From the NCBI RefSeq assembly GCF_023380225.1, contig NZ_CP093364.1, positions 1 through 38,616 of the forward strand: DNA of 38,616 bases. The letters run 5' to 3'. This stretch comes from Apilactobacillus apisilvae. GTDB taxonomy: Bacteria > Bacillota > Bacilli > Lactobacillales > Lactobacillaceae. Shown in pieces: positions 1 to 7,597 of this stretch (within the stretch, counting starts at the first letter, position 1; every line of letters starts with the position of its first letter). The notes beneath the pieces are model-generated. The model was not told the origin of the DNA. It ran no database searches and saw nothing but the letters and a program-made list of their open reading frames with translations. Position numbers and translations under genes: made by a program.

Positions 1-37
1 ATAACAAAATAGTTTATTGGATGGGAGGGACAAGTCA

Positions 38-298
38 ATGAATTTATATAAACATAAACCCAAGATTGTTAATGCATTCAAGTGGGACGGATTTCAAAAT
101 ACCCTAACTAAGAATGTAAATAGGATGGAATTAAAATCATTTAGTGTTAATGGGAATCATAATTTGACCATTCATACAGATCAAGGAAGTATGTTGTGTG
201 CAATTGGAGATTACGTTATTCAAAATGGCATTAATGACTATTATTGCTGCAAGCATATTGATTTTAGAAATAACTATTCTTTAGTAGATAAAGGGTAG
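38..298 (+). CDS. Small phage protein, PGDYG-like
   Basis: A protein of about 86 residues. The ATG at 38 is chosen over an in-frame TTG at 17 because the purine-rich GGGAGGG (23-29) sits 8 nt before it. The C-terminal half, with a glycine-aspartate-tyrosine turn (CAIGDYVIQN) followed by a YYCCKHIDF stretch, resembles the small PGDYG-type proteins common in Firmicutes phages; these have no assigned function. It is the first gene of the late rightward block, downstream of the predicted late promoter if the molecule is circular. The family assignment rests on a short pattern only. Confidence 0.6.
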   Translation: MNLYKHKPKIVNAFKWDGFQNTLTKNVNRMELKSFSVNGNHNLTIHTDQGSMLCAIGDYVIQNGINDYYCCKHIDFRNNYSLVDKG

Positions 299-361
299 TT
301 ATTTATTTTTTAAAACAAAAACCTTAACAAAACTTAACATTTTACAGCAAAGGAGCAAAAA

Positions 362-631
362 ATGAGTGAAGATAAGGTCTATATTTTCTATGGTAAAGGC
401 GTTTTAACCCTAGATTGCATTTTTAAAGGGTCGATTATTTTAAAGGGTGATCCATTCAATGCGTTAATTGGTCATGTGTTGCGTTCATTAAATTTGGGCG
501 ATACATCAGAGGCTTTTAAAGCACGTTTTAAGAAGAATGCTAAGATAAAGAGCTTTACTAATTTGAGTGCTGAAGTAGATGTTAATGATCCAGACAATAG
601 TATAGCCAATTTAGTAATTAGTTCTCGTTAG
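362..631 (+). CDS. Hypothetical phage protein
   Basis: An 89-residue protein with ATG at 362 preceded by AAAGGAG. It looks soluble, mixed alpha/beta, with no membrane segment and no motif I recognise. A basic stretch (ARFKKNAKIKS) lies around residues 54-64. It sits between the first late gene and the recombinase cassette, in the same direction. Function unknown. Confidence 0.55.
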   Translation: MSEDKVYIFYGKGVLTLDCIFKGSIILKGDPFNALIGHVLRSLNLGDTSEAFKARFKKNAKIKSFTNLSAEVDVNDPDNSIANLVISSR

Positions 632-661
632 GGATTTTCAATTATAGTCTTCTATTACCTA

Positions 662-692
662 ACACATGTTATTATTAGATAATAACATGTGT
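662..692. repeat. 31-bp palindrome, copy 1 (tight spacing)
   Basis: Inverted repeat with arms ACACATGTTATT and AATAACATGTGT around 7 nt; the pairing actually extends to 14 bp arms around a 3-nt centre. The same arms with the same 31-bp overall length recur at 6885-6915. The size resembles a tyrosine-recombinase core site, and the recombinase gene begins 100 bp downstream. It could also act as an operator or an RNA hairpin; there is no T-run after it, so it is not a standard terminator. Confidence 0.6.
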
Positions 693-736
693 GAAATGTT
701 GATTTAATAGCAACGTTATTATATACTATATGTATT

Positions 737-775
737 ACATGTCATTTATTTATATTTACGAATAATAACATGTGT
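737..775. repeat. Imperfect palindrome with wide spacing, upstream of recombinase
   Basis: ACATGTCATT (737-746) and AATAACATGTGT (764-775) are inverted arms like those at 662-692 but about 17 nt apart and with one mismatch. The right arm ends just before the recombinase ribosome binding site (GGAGGA, 781-786), so a protein bound here could control that gene. It pairs with 662-692 as a two-palindrome locus resembling the one at 6803-6915. Confidence 0.5.
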
Positions 776-792
776 ACATAGGAGGAATAATG

Positions 793-1716
793 ATGAGACA
801 AATTGTATATCCAATCAAAGATTCAGTCGTTTTAAAACAAGTTCAAGACACTTTGCTAAATAATTTTAGTTTTGGTCGTAGAAATTACACAATTTTCCAA
901 GTAGGTAAAGCAACTTTACTAAGAGTTAGTGATGTTCTTAAATTAAAATATTCAGATGTATTTACTGAAGATGGTCAAATTAAACATGATGCATATATTC
1001 ATGATAAGAAAACTGGTAAAGCTAATATTCTTTATTTAAAACCAGTAGCTGAAGACTTGAGATTGTATAGACAATGGTTGACTGATAATGATATTCACTC
1101 TGAGTGGTTATTTCCTACTACTAGGAACGATAAACACATTTCAGAACGTGATTTAAGAGCTGAAGTTAAAGATTGTATTAATTCCGTTACTTTGGTTAAT
1201 CCTTCATTTGAAGACGACCCAAAATCCAATTTAATTATTCAATTTCTGGATAATACTTCTTTGAACATCAAAGATATATTAAAATTAACTTTAGACAGCA
1301 TATTTGACGATTCAGGAAAGCCTAAAGATAAGATTCATATTAAGAATTCTCAATCTAAAAAGTATGAAGATATCGATATTAGTTCTATGCAAGAAACATT
1401 AATGTCTTATAAACAATGGCTTTTCAGAAATGACATTAAAACTAAATGGTTATTCCCAGATGAACAAGATAGACATATCAATGAGCGTAACTTTTATCTG
1501 ATTATGCAAAGAGTTGGGGACTTATTAGGCATTAACTATTTAGGAACTCATTCAATGCGTAAAACAGGTGCTTATCGTGTTTATGTACAGTCTGGATATA
1601 ACATTAGTTTGGTTATGAATTTATTAAACCATTCATCCCAAGCCATGACTTTAAAATACTTAGGTCTAGATCGTGAATCAACTGAAAATATGCTAGATAA
1701 AATTAATTTTGATTAG
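793..1716 (+). CDS. Tyrosine recombinase with an internally duplicated catalytic half
   Basis: About 307 residues from ATG 793 (another ATG at 790); GGAGGA lies 6 nt upstream. The C-terminus carries the tyrosine-recombinase signature: H253 and R256 in GTHSMRKTG, H280 in LLNHSS and the nucleophile Y289 in LKYLGL. The first catalytic arginine is R44 (TLLRVSDVLKL) with a lysine in HDKKTGK near 73. Residues about 35-120 and 150-235 are clearly the same module repeated, sharing D(V/I)LKL, YRQWL/YKQWL, NDI, WLFP and HI(S/N)ER. In the second copy the arginine position is asparagine (SLNIKDIL). As I recall, related Lactobacillus phage proteins have one copy and about 190-200 residues. No separate N-terminal arm-binding domain is seen. 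It might act on the nearby palindromes in dimer resolution or inversion. It forms an apparent pair with the next gene. Confidence 0.85.
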   Translation: MRQIVYPIKDSVVLKQVQDTLLNNFSFGRRNYTIFQVGKATLLRVSDVLKLKYSDVFTEDGQIKHDAYIHDKKTGKANILYLKPVAEDLRLYRQWLTDNDIHSEWLFPTTRNDKHISERDLRAEVKDCINSVTLVNPSFEDDPKSNLIIQFLDNTSLNIKDILKLTLDSIFDDSGKPKDKIHIKNSQSKKYEDIDISSMQETLMSYKQWLFRNDIKTKWLFPDEQDRHINERNFYLIMQRVGDLLGINYLGTHSMRKTGAYRVYVQSGYNISLVMNLLNHSSQAMTLKYLGLDRESTENMLDKINFD

Positions 1717-1723
1717 GTGATAT

Positions 1724-2551
1724 ATGAAAAAATGTAAAATAGCTTTAGAAAAATTAAAATATAGATTTCAAAATAAAATGTTTAATGTGAAAAATAAATT
1801 AAAAAGATTTAACATCCGTTTATTAAATACAAATGTCAAAATAAAAAGATTTATTACAAAACATAGCTTTGCAACATTATTGAAAAAATATGGTTATATT
1901 ATTTTGATATTTATTTTTGTATGCCCATTTATATTATATTTTCCCATTAAACATTACTTTGATATTAATATCTTCCAATATTTTAATGCCTTTTTTGCAA
2001 TTAAGAATTTACCCACATGGATAAGCGGTATTGCTTCTTTTGCCGCTGTCTACGTTGCTGTTATGAAAGATAAGAAGCAAGAAAGCCTTAGAATAGGGGC
2101 TAATGTATTTACATCCAAAAAATATGGTGCTTTCATTGAACTCCTCAATAGAAGAACTTCTAAAGGATTTGTCAGATGTATTGGTATTGCTTTTATCACA
2201 AAAACGTCTGAAATCGATAAATGGGAAATAATTCCGGAATTTGCTTTAGAAAATTTTGTTAGTGATGAATGGAAAATGTTTAGAAGTGTTTCTGCTGACG
2301 ATGTTACTAAGATTATTTTGAACGATGGAAGTAGCGACAAGAGACTGCAAAACATTTTTAATTATATTAATGATTATGATTTAAACAGTGATGATTATTA
2401 TAGAAAATATAAAAATTCACTAAAAAAAGAATCTTTATTATTTGGCGGATATTATTTAGATTTTCATATGCAAACAAATGATAATGCAGATGATTTTTAT
2501 GTAATGGTCAGTTTAAGAGATTTATTGGATGATAATTTAATAGTTAAGTAG
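1724..2551 (+). CDS. Two-TM membrane protein, function unknown
   Basis: 275 residues, starting 7 nt after the recombinase stop with a weak GGTGAT site. The first 55 residues are very rich in lysine and arginine. Two hydrophobic segments follow, about 58-76 (ILIFIFVCPFILYF) and 93-112 (TWISGIASFAAVYVAV). The remaining 160 or so residues look soluble and acidic. It is probably an inner-membrane protein with a large cytoplasmic tail. It and the recombinase form a two-gene unit closed by a terminator and inserted ahead of terS, where such a gene is not a structural requirement. It therefore looks like cargo; superinfection exclusion or another host-interaction role is possible but only inferred. 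Confidence 0.6.
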   Translation: MKKCKIALEKLKYRFQNKMFNVKNKLKRFNIRLLNTNVKIKRFITKHSFATLLKKYGYIILIFIFVCPFILYFPIKHYFDINIFQYFNAFFAIKNLPTWISGIASFAAVYVAVMKDKKQESLRIGANVFTSKKYGAFIELLNRRTSKGFVRCIGIAFITKTSEIDKWEIIPEFALENFVSDEWKMFRSVSADDVTKIILNDGSSDKRLQNIFNYINDYDLNSDDYYRKYKNSLKKESLLFGGYYLDFHMQTNDNADDFYVMVSLRDLLDDNLIVK

Positions 2552-2575
2552 GCGATGCTTTTCATCGCCTTTTTA
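2551..2575 (+). terminator. Rho-independent terminator after the recombinase cassette
   Basis: GGCGATG (2551-2557), loop CTTTT, CATCGCC (2563-2569), then five T. The stem starts on the last base of the membrane-protein stop codon. It separates this cassette from the packaging genes, so late transcripts must be read through or restarted. Confidence 0.85.
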
Positions 2576-2595
2576 TATACATAAAGGAGGTGTTA

Positions 2596-3051
2596 GTGAT
2601 TGTTTCTAAAGCTACACAGTTTAAATATGAAAAATTTGTCGATGCTTATATCAAAATGCGGAACGGTACAAAGGCAGCTATTGCTGCTGGTTATTCGCCT
2701 AAGACCGCAAGAACACAAGCATCCCAATTACTGCAACGAAAAGACATTCAAGCTAGTATGCAAAAGCATATAGAAGCTATGGAAAATGCTGATATTGCTA
2801 GTGAAAAGGAAGTTATGCAGTATTATTCCAGAGTTATGCGTAATCAAGAATATGATGAAGTTTCTACCGTTGATGGGACTTATATAACCATCCCTTCAAT
2901 TAAAGATAGAAATAAAGCTGCTGAAATGCTGGGGAGATTCCGAGGATCATTTACTGATAATCATGAAATCAATGCTAACATCTCCGATAAAATAGAGATT
3001 ATAGATGATGTGCCATTGATTGGGGATGATAATGATGCCGAGTCTAGTTAG
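2596..3051 (+). CDS. terS: Terminase small subunit
   Basis: About 151 residues. GTG at 2596 is preferred because the strong AAAGGAGG (2583-2590) overlaps the earlier GTG at 2590. The N-terminus has the typical TerS (Terminase_2-like) DNA-binding helix-turn-helix: YIKMRNGTKAAIAAGYS, then KTARTQASQLLQRKDIQ. The middle is an oligomerisation coiled region and the C-terminus is acidic. It recognises the packaging site on phage DNA and loads the large subunit. Its 3' end overlaps terL, a usual arrangement for these two partners. Confidence 0.9.
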   Translation: MIVSKATQFKYEKFVDAYIKMRNGTKAAIAAGYSPKTARTQASQLLQRKDIQASMQKHIEAMENADIASEKEVMQYYSRVMRNQEYDEVSTVDGTYITIPSIKDRNKAAEMLGRFRGSFTDNHEINANISDKIEIIDDVPLIGDDNDAESS

Positions 3052-3871
3052 CATGATAGCCCCATCATTTTATTCCATTCACAATGATATAAAACGCCAG
3101 AAGTATTCTAATTACTGGCTAAAAGGAGGACGTGGTAGTACCAAGTCCTCTTTTGTGTCTATTGAGATAATCTTAGGCATTATGAAAGACAGCCAAGCTA
3201 ATGCCTTAGTCCTTAGGAAAGTGGCTAGTACCTTACGTGATTCGGTGTTTGATCAATATATTTGGGCGATTGATAAGTTAGGTGTTAGTAACTGGTGGCA
3301 TGCTTCATATAGTCCACTAGAATTAACTTATTTGAAGACTGGCCAAAAGATTAGATTTAAGGGTGCTGATAGTCCTCGTAAGATTAAGTCACAGAAGTTC
3401 AGAACTGGTTATATCAAGTTCAAGCACTTTGAAGAATGTGATGAATTCAAAGGTTCATCTGAAATTCGTTCCATTAATCAATCACTTAATCGTGGTGGTT
3501 CTAACATTATGACTTTCTACACTTATAACCCACCAGCATCCCTTAATAATTGGGTCAATCAAGAAAGCTCACATGCGGCATTAAGAGAGGACACCTTAGT
3601 CCACTCATCGACTTACTTAACTGTTCCTAAAGAATGGCTGGGTAAGGAGTTCATATTGGATGCTGAACAGCTTAAAAAGGATAATGCTACTGCTTATGAC
3701 CATGAATATATGGGCAAGATTACTGGTACAGGTGCTGAAGTCTTCAATAATATAACCTTGCGTAAGATTACGGATGAAGAAATATCACACTTTGACACTA
3801 TTTATCGTGGTCTGGACTTTGGTTTTGCTAGTGATCCACTGGCTTATATGACTGTATATTATAATTCTTAA
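3035..3871 (+). CDS. terL: Terminase large subunit, N-terminal part (frameshifted)
   Basis: ATPase domain and start of the nuclease domain of the packaging motor. Walker A is GGRGSTKS near residue 32; a FEECDE Walker B-like motif follows; GLDFGFASDP near the end carries the first nuclease aspartate. The frame closes at TAA 3869-3871 right after TVYYNS. In the +1 frame, codons from 3870 on continue as KYRKLYVYREIYKVG and run into the next feature, so one extra base (probably a T in TTCTTAAG) splits the gene. The start is taken at 3035, though 3026 or 3032 are possible; it overlaps terS. Unless the reading frame is restored, the motor lacks a complete nuclease. Confidence 0.88.
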   Translation: MPSLVSMIAPSFYSIHNDIKRQKYSNYWLKGGRGSTKSSFVSIEIILGIMKDSQANALVLRKVASTLRDSVFDQYIWAIDKLGVSNWWHASYSPLELTYLKTGQKIRFKGADSPRKIKSQKFRTGYIKFKHFEECDEFKGSSEIRSINQSLNRGGSNIMTFYTYNPPASLNNWVNQESSHAALREDTLVHSSTYLTVPKEWLGKEFILDAEQLKKDNATAYDHEYMGKITGTGAEVFNNITLRKITDEEISHFDTIYRGLDFGFASDPLAYMTVYYNS

Positions 3872-4289
3872 GTATCGTAAGTTATACGTTTACCGAGAAA
3901 TATACAAAGTGGGAATGTCTAACCAAGCTGCTGCTGAAGAAATTAAGAAAATCAATCCTAGTAATGGATTGATCACTTGTGATTCAGCAGAGCCGAAAAC
4001 AATTGCCGAAATGGGCAGAAGTGGCTTAGGGCTTTATCTGATGGCAGCAGTTAAGGGAGCTAGTCGTAGGCAGGGCTTTAAATGGCTGCAAGATTTAAGA
4101 GAAATCGTTATTGATCCAGAACGTTGTCCTAACTCTGCTCGTGAGTTTACCACTTATGAACTAGAACGAGATAAAGATGGAAATTTGAAAGCTGATTATC
4201 CCGATGGTAATGATCATACGCTGGATGCAATTAGATATAGTTGTGAAAGATTATCTAGAAAAGGAGGTTTCAGAAGATGGAAAAAATAG
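3870..4289 (+). CDS. terL: Terminase large subunit, C-terminal part (frameshifted)
   Basis: Continuation of the TerL nuclease domain in the +1 frame. It has CDSAEP (second metal-binding aspartate) and DGNDHTLDAIRY (third acidic motif), the usual end of a SPP1/T4-like TerL. The protein would total about 424 residues if joined to the upstream part, a normal length. The first in-frame start codons are GTG 3909 and ATG 3915, neither with a good ribosome binding site, so this piece is unlikely to be made by itself. Its end overlaps the portal gene start at 4277. Confidence 0.85.
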   Translation, partial: KYRKLYVYREIYKVGMSNQAAAEEIKKINPSNGLITCDSAEPKTIAEMGRSGLGLYLMAAVKGASRRQGFKWLQDLREIVIDPERCPNSAREFTTYELERDKDGNLKADYPDGNDHTLDAIRYSCERLSRKGGFRRWKK

Positions 4290-5731
4290 GTTTAGATGTT
4301 ATGGAAAAGATGTTATCTAATACGAAGCCGACTTTAATCCATAACAGAGACCAGTATAAAGAATCAGAGCGTTACTATTTAAACCGCAATGATATTGTTA
4401 ATAATGATGATAATAGCGTTCTACAAGCCATTATTGACTTTAATGGTGCTGATGGACTACTTCCAGCAACTAAAAAAGACTTACTACGTCATGCTGACAA
4501 TCGTAAGTCTAGTAATTTTCATCAGATATTAATTGACCAAGAGGCTGGCTATATTGCTACTAAAGACCCAGAAATAGATGTGGGCAATGATAACAACAAT
4601 AAAGCCATTAAGAAGGTTTTAGGGGATGATTTCTCCTTAATTTTAAACAAATTAATTGTTGATGCCTCTAATGCTGGTTATGGATGGGTACATTTCTGGG
4701 AAGATAATAATAATTCATTTCATTTTGCAGTAGTGCCACCCGATGAAATCTTTCCTATCTATGCTGATAGCTTAGAAACTGAAGTTAAAGCGGTTGAGCG
4801 TGTATATAAGCAGCTTAATACTTCTACCGGTAATTATGATACTATCATTGAGTTTTGGAATGATAAACAATGTACCGCCTTTAGAAAGAATTCAGATGGA
4901 TTAGATTATTTCGATATGTTCCCAGTAGTTGATAATGCCACTGGAGATACCATTGGTAGTGAATCAGTTATTCAACATGGCTGGGGTATTGTTCCATTCA
5001 TTAAATTTAGTAAAAATATCAAGGAAAAACCTGAATTACAGAAATACAAAGGTTCTATTGATATTTTTGATAAGGTATATAACGGTTTTGCTAATGATTT
5101 AGATGATATTCAACAAACCATTCTTATTTTAAAAGGCTATGGTGGTGAAAGCATTTCTGGACTATGGGAAACTATCAAGAAAGATAAAGCTATCCCAATT
5201 GACCCTTCACCTACTGGAGGCAGTGATACTGGTGTTGATACTTTAAACATTGAGATTCCTACTGAAGCCAGAAACATTATGCTAAATATTTCTCGTCAAA
5301 AGATATTTGATGAAGGGCAAGGCATTGACCCACAGAAGTTCATGGAAAATGGAGCATTAAGTGGTAAAGCCATTAAGGGGCTTTATGCGAACTTAGAATT
5401 AAAGGCTACTACCACTGAAAAATACTTCAGACCAGCCTTATCACAACTGATTCGTATGATCATGAAGCATTTAGGAATTGCTGATTATCAAAACATTGAT
5501 ATTTCACAGACATGGAATCGAACAGCAGTTCAAAATGATTTAGAGATTGCTCAAGGCTTGTCTTATGTAGAGAAATTTACTTCATCAAGGAATTTAGCCA
5601 GAGCCAATCCTTATGTAGATGATGCTGATAAAGAATTACAGTATCAAGCTGATGATAAGGTTGATGGGGATGGTTATAGTAATCCTAAAAATATGAAACA
5701 AATTAAAGATGGCTTAGAAGATGAATCATAG
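4277..5731 (+). CDS. Portal protein, SPP1 gp6-like
   Basis: 484 residues, ATG 4277 with AAAGGAGG about 9 nt upstream, overlapping the end of terL. Position, length and sequence pattern fit the SPP1 gp6 type portal: an N-terminal region with RDQYKESERYYL, the central LDDIQQTILILKGYGG stretch of the stem/crown region, and a late ALSGKAIKGLYANLELKATTTEKYF segment typical of the family. It forms the dodecameric ring at the capsid vertex through which DNA is packaged by the terminase and to which the tail connectors attach. The C-terminus is acidic. Confidence 0.92.
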   Translation: MEKIGLDVMEKMLSNTKPTLIHNRDQYKESERYYLNRNDIVNNDDNSVLQAIIDFNGADGLLPATKKDLLRHADNRKSSNFHQILIDQEAGYIATKDPEIDVGNDNNNKAIKKVLGDDFSLILNKLIVDASNAGYGWVHFWEDNNNSFHFAVVPPDEIFPIYADSLETEVKAVERVYKQLNTSTGNYDTIIEFWNDKQCTAFRKNSDGLDYFDMFPVVDNATGDTIGSESVIQHGWGIVPFIKFSKNIKEKPELQKYKGSIDIFDKVYNGFANDLDDIQQTILILKGYGGESISGLWETIKKDKAIPIDPSPTGGSDTGVDTLNIEIPTEARNIMLNISRQKIFDEGQGIDPQKFMENGALSGKAIKGLYANLELKATTTEKYFRPALSQLIRMIMKHLGIADYQNIDISQTWNRTAVQNDLEIAQGLSYVEKFTSSRNLARANPYVDDADKELQYQADDKVDGDGYSNPKNMKQIKDGLEDES

Positions 5732-6803
5732 TAATCAAATTGGTAATCAAAATTATTGGAAGACTAGAGCGTTACAGACAAAAGTTAGAGCTATCCTTAT
5801 GTCTAATGAATACGAACTCGCCCTCAGTAAACGCATGAATGGATTAAAAGATGACCTTCAGCAACGATTAAAACAGTTTTATACGATGTACGCTGATAAT
5901 GAAGGCATCCCATATGATGAAGCCAATAAAATATTAATGAATATATCTTCTAAACATTGGGAAATGACTTTAGATGAGTTCAAAAAGAAAGCTATCGCTG
6001 GTGGATATACTAAAGAGCTGAATTCTGAATACTTTAAAAGCCGAATTGCTCGTTTAGAAGACTTAGAAAAGCAATTAATTGATTTATCCACGAGTTTTGC
6101 TGGTCAAGAGCAATTCAAATTTGAAAAGTCATTGGTTGATGCGTTTGATAATACTTATATGCGGACAAATTACAATATTCAACAAGGTTTTAACTACTTT
6201 ACTACTGACTTTGCTCATTTTGACGAAGAACAGTTAAAAGTAATCGTTAGTAAACCGTGGAAACCTAGTAATTTTTCATCTCGAATTTGGCCAGAACGTC
6301 CCAAACAAGAGACAAAGCCTAAAAGTTATGATCAAAGGCTTATGGAAAATTACCGTAATGAACTACCAAGTCAATTAATGGATTCATTGCTTAGAAGCAC
6401 CGTGATCGGAGCTAGTTATCAAGAAGTTACTAAAGAATTCAGTAATCGTTTTGAAGATGTTTCTAAGAAAAGCATTCATAGATTAGTGATTACAGAAATG
6501 GCTCACGTAGCGAATGAATCATCCTTTATGAGTTATGAAGACAATGGTGTTGAAGAATATGATTATCTAGCCACTCTAGAAAATCGAACTTGTTCTGTCT
6601 GTGCATTGCTAGATGAGAAAAATTTTAAAGTTTCTGAACGAGTGGAAGGTAAGAACTGTCCAGTCATGCATCCTCATTGTCGTTGCACTACTGTAGCTCA
6701 CGTTTCTGAAATGCCACCAATTAAACGTTGGTCTAAAAATGGAAATGAGCGAGAATATGTAGATGATATGAACTTTACGGAGTGGAAAAATAAAATTGCA
6801 TAA
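5721..6803 (+). CDS. Minor head protein, SPP1 gp7 / Mu gpF-like
   Basis: 360 residues, ATG 5721, overlapping the portal stop. The C-terminal third holds the Mu F-like head morphogenesis motif: CSVCALLDEKNF, then CPVMHPHCRCTTVA, a cysteine/histidine cluster diagnostic for this family. The N-terminal two thirds are alpha-helical and charged. In SPP1 the equivalent protein binds the portal and is present in a few copies in the head. It is the last gene before the palindrome-rich gap 6804-7012. Confidence 0.9.
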   Translation: MNHSNQIGNQNYWKTRALQTKVRAILMSNEYELALSKRMNGLKDDLQQRLKQFYTMYADNEGIPYDEANKILMNISSKHWEMTLDEFKKKAIAGGYTKELNSEYFKSRIARLEDLEKQLIDLSTSFAGQEQFKFEKSLVDAFDNTYMRTNYNIQQGFNYFTTDFAHFDEEQLKVIVSKPWKPSNFSSRIWPERPKQETKPKSYDQRLMENYRNELPSQLMDSLLRSTVIGASYQEVTKEFSNRFEDVSKKSIHRLVITEMAHVANESSFMSYEDNGVEEYDYLATLENRTCSVCALLDEKNFKVSERVEGKNCPVMHPHCRCTTVAHVSEMPPIKRWSKNGNEREYVDDMNFTEWKNKIA

Positions 6804-6841
6804 ACATGTTATTTTTAAATAAAAGCAATAAATAACATGTT
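6803..6841. repeat. Palindrome with wide spacing after the gp7-like gene
   Basis: Perfect 12-bp arms AACATGTTATTT (6803-6814) and AAATAACATGTT (6830-6841) around 15 nt. The left arm begins at the last base of the minor head gene. The arm core ACATGTTATT is the same as in the palindromes at 662-692, 737-775 and 6885-6915. Confidence 0.6.
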
Positions 6842-6884
6842 ATAAGAAAACGCAAAATTAATTACATTGTTCTAATGCTATTTA

Positions 6885-6915
6885 ACACATGTTATTTCTG
6901 AGAAATAACATGTGT
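6885..6915. repeat. 31-bp palindrome, copy 2 (tight spacing)
   Basis: Perfect 13-bp arms ACACATGTTATTT and AAATAACATGTGT around CTGAG, 31 bp in all, as for 662-692, with the centre diverged. It is followed by TTTGTGTTT, so as RNA it could also be a weak terminator. With 6803-6841 it forms a wide-then-tight pair, the mirror order of the tight-then-wide pair at 662-775. Confidence 0.62.
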
Positions 6916-7012
6916 TTTGTGTTTCGACCTGAGTAAGTCGTTAAAAGGCTTATTTTTTATACCCTAATCGAGTTCGTTACTCGTAAAAGCAACGAGAAAG
7001 GTGTGTACACAC
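6916..7012 (+). promoter_or_regulatory. Leader before the scaffold gene
   Basis: About 100 nt without a gene. It holds a short CGAC/GTCG stem (about 6924-6940) and a CGAG/CTCG stem around 6969-6983, then the ribosome binding site AAAGGTG (6997-7003) and a GTGTGTACACAC palindrome directly against the start codon. No clear promoter boxes are seen. It is probably a translational leader for the highly expressed scaffold and capsid genes. Confidence 0.35.
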
Positions 7013-7582
7013 ATGAAAAGAGAAGATTTAAAAGAACTAGGTCTAGATGCTAGTAAGATTGATTCAATCATGAAATTGCATGGTCAAAGTATTAATCAGG
7101 TAAAGGAACAATACTCTGATTATGACGAAATTAAGGCTCAAAACAATTCTTTAACTGAACAAGTTAATAAAAATGATAAAGATCTTAAATCATTGCAAAA
7201 ACAAGTTAAAGATAATGATGAATTGCATAAAACAGTCAGCAACTTGAGAAAAGATAATGACAATCTTAAGAAGTCTAAAGATGCTGAAATTGGCAAAATG
7301 AAGTTGAATCATGCATTAGATTCTAAGTTATCTAGTTACAAAGTAAGAAATAATAAAGCTATCAAGCCTTTCCTAAATATGGATGAAATCAAGTTAGACG
7401 ATGATGGCAACCTAACTGGTTTGGATAACCAAATGGAAGCCATTCAAAAGGATGAAAATAATGCATTCTTATTTGATAAAGGTACTGATACCCAATATAA
7501 GCCAAACGGTGGGGATGGAAGTGGTGCTGATGCACAAGCTCGTTTCGATGCAGCGTTTGGTTTAGACAGTAATAATAAATAA
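7013..7582 (+). CDS. Capsid scaffolding protein, GP20-like
   Basis: About 189 residues from ATG 7013 (a GTG at 7001 lies inside the ribosome binding region). The N-terminus KREDLKELGLDASKIDSIM is typical of phage minor structural protein GP20 scaffolds. Residues 30-100 are a predicted coiled coil rich in lysine, aspartate and asparagine. The C-terminus is glycine- and alanine-rich, ending ARFDAAFGLDSN. It directs procapsid assembly and leaves or is degraded before packaging. It lies immediately before the major capsid gene, as in SPP1-like and PBSX-like heads. Confidence 0.87.
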   Translation: MKREDLKELGLDASKIDSIMKLHGQSINQVKEQYSDYDEIKAQNNSLTEQVNKNDKDLKSLQKQVKDNDELHKTVSNLRKDNDNLKKSKDAEIGKMKLNHALDSKLSSYKVRNNKAIKPFLNMDEIKLDDDGNLTGLDNQMEAIQKDENNAFLFDKGTDTQYKPNGGDGSGADAQARFDAAFGLDSNNK

Positions 7583-7597
7583 AAAGGAGTTTTATAA

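Noticed and set aside
2050..2355. Minus-strand frame of 101 codons
   Set aside because: Lies wholly within the membrane-protein gene on the other strand, has no ribosome binding site, and composition typical of an antisense shadow.
6885..6925. Palindrome as an ordinary terminator of the minor head gene
   Set aside because: The T-rich tail is weak and interrupted, and the same palindrome at 662-692 has no T-run; a shared DNA-site role is more likely, though not proven.
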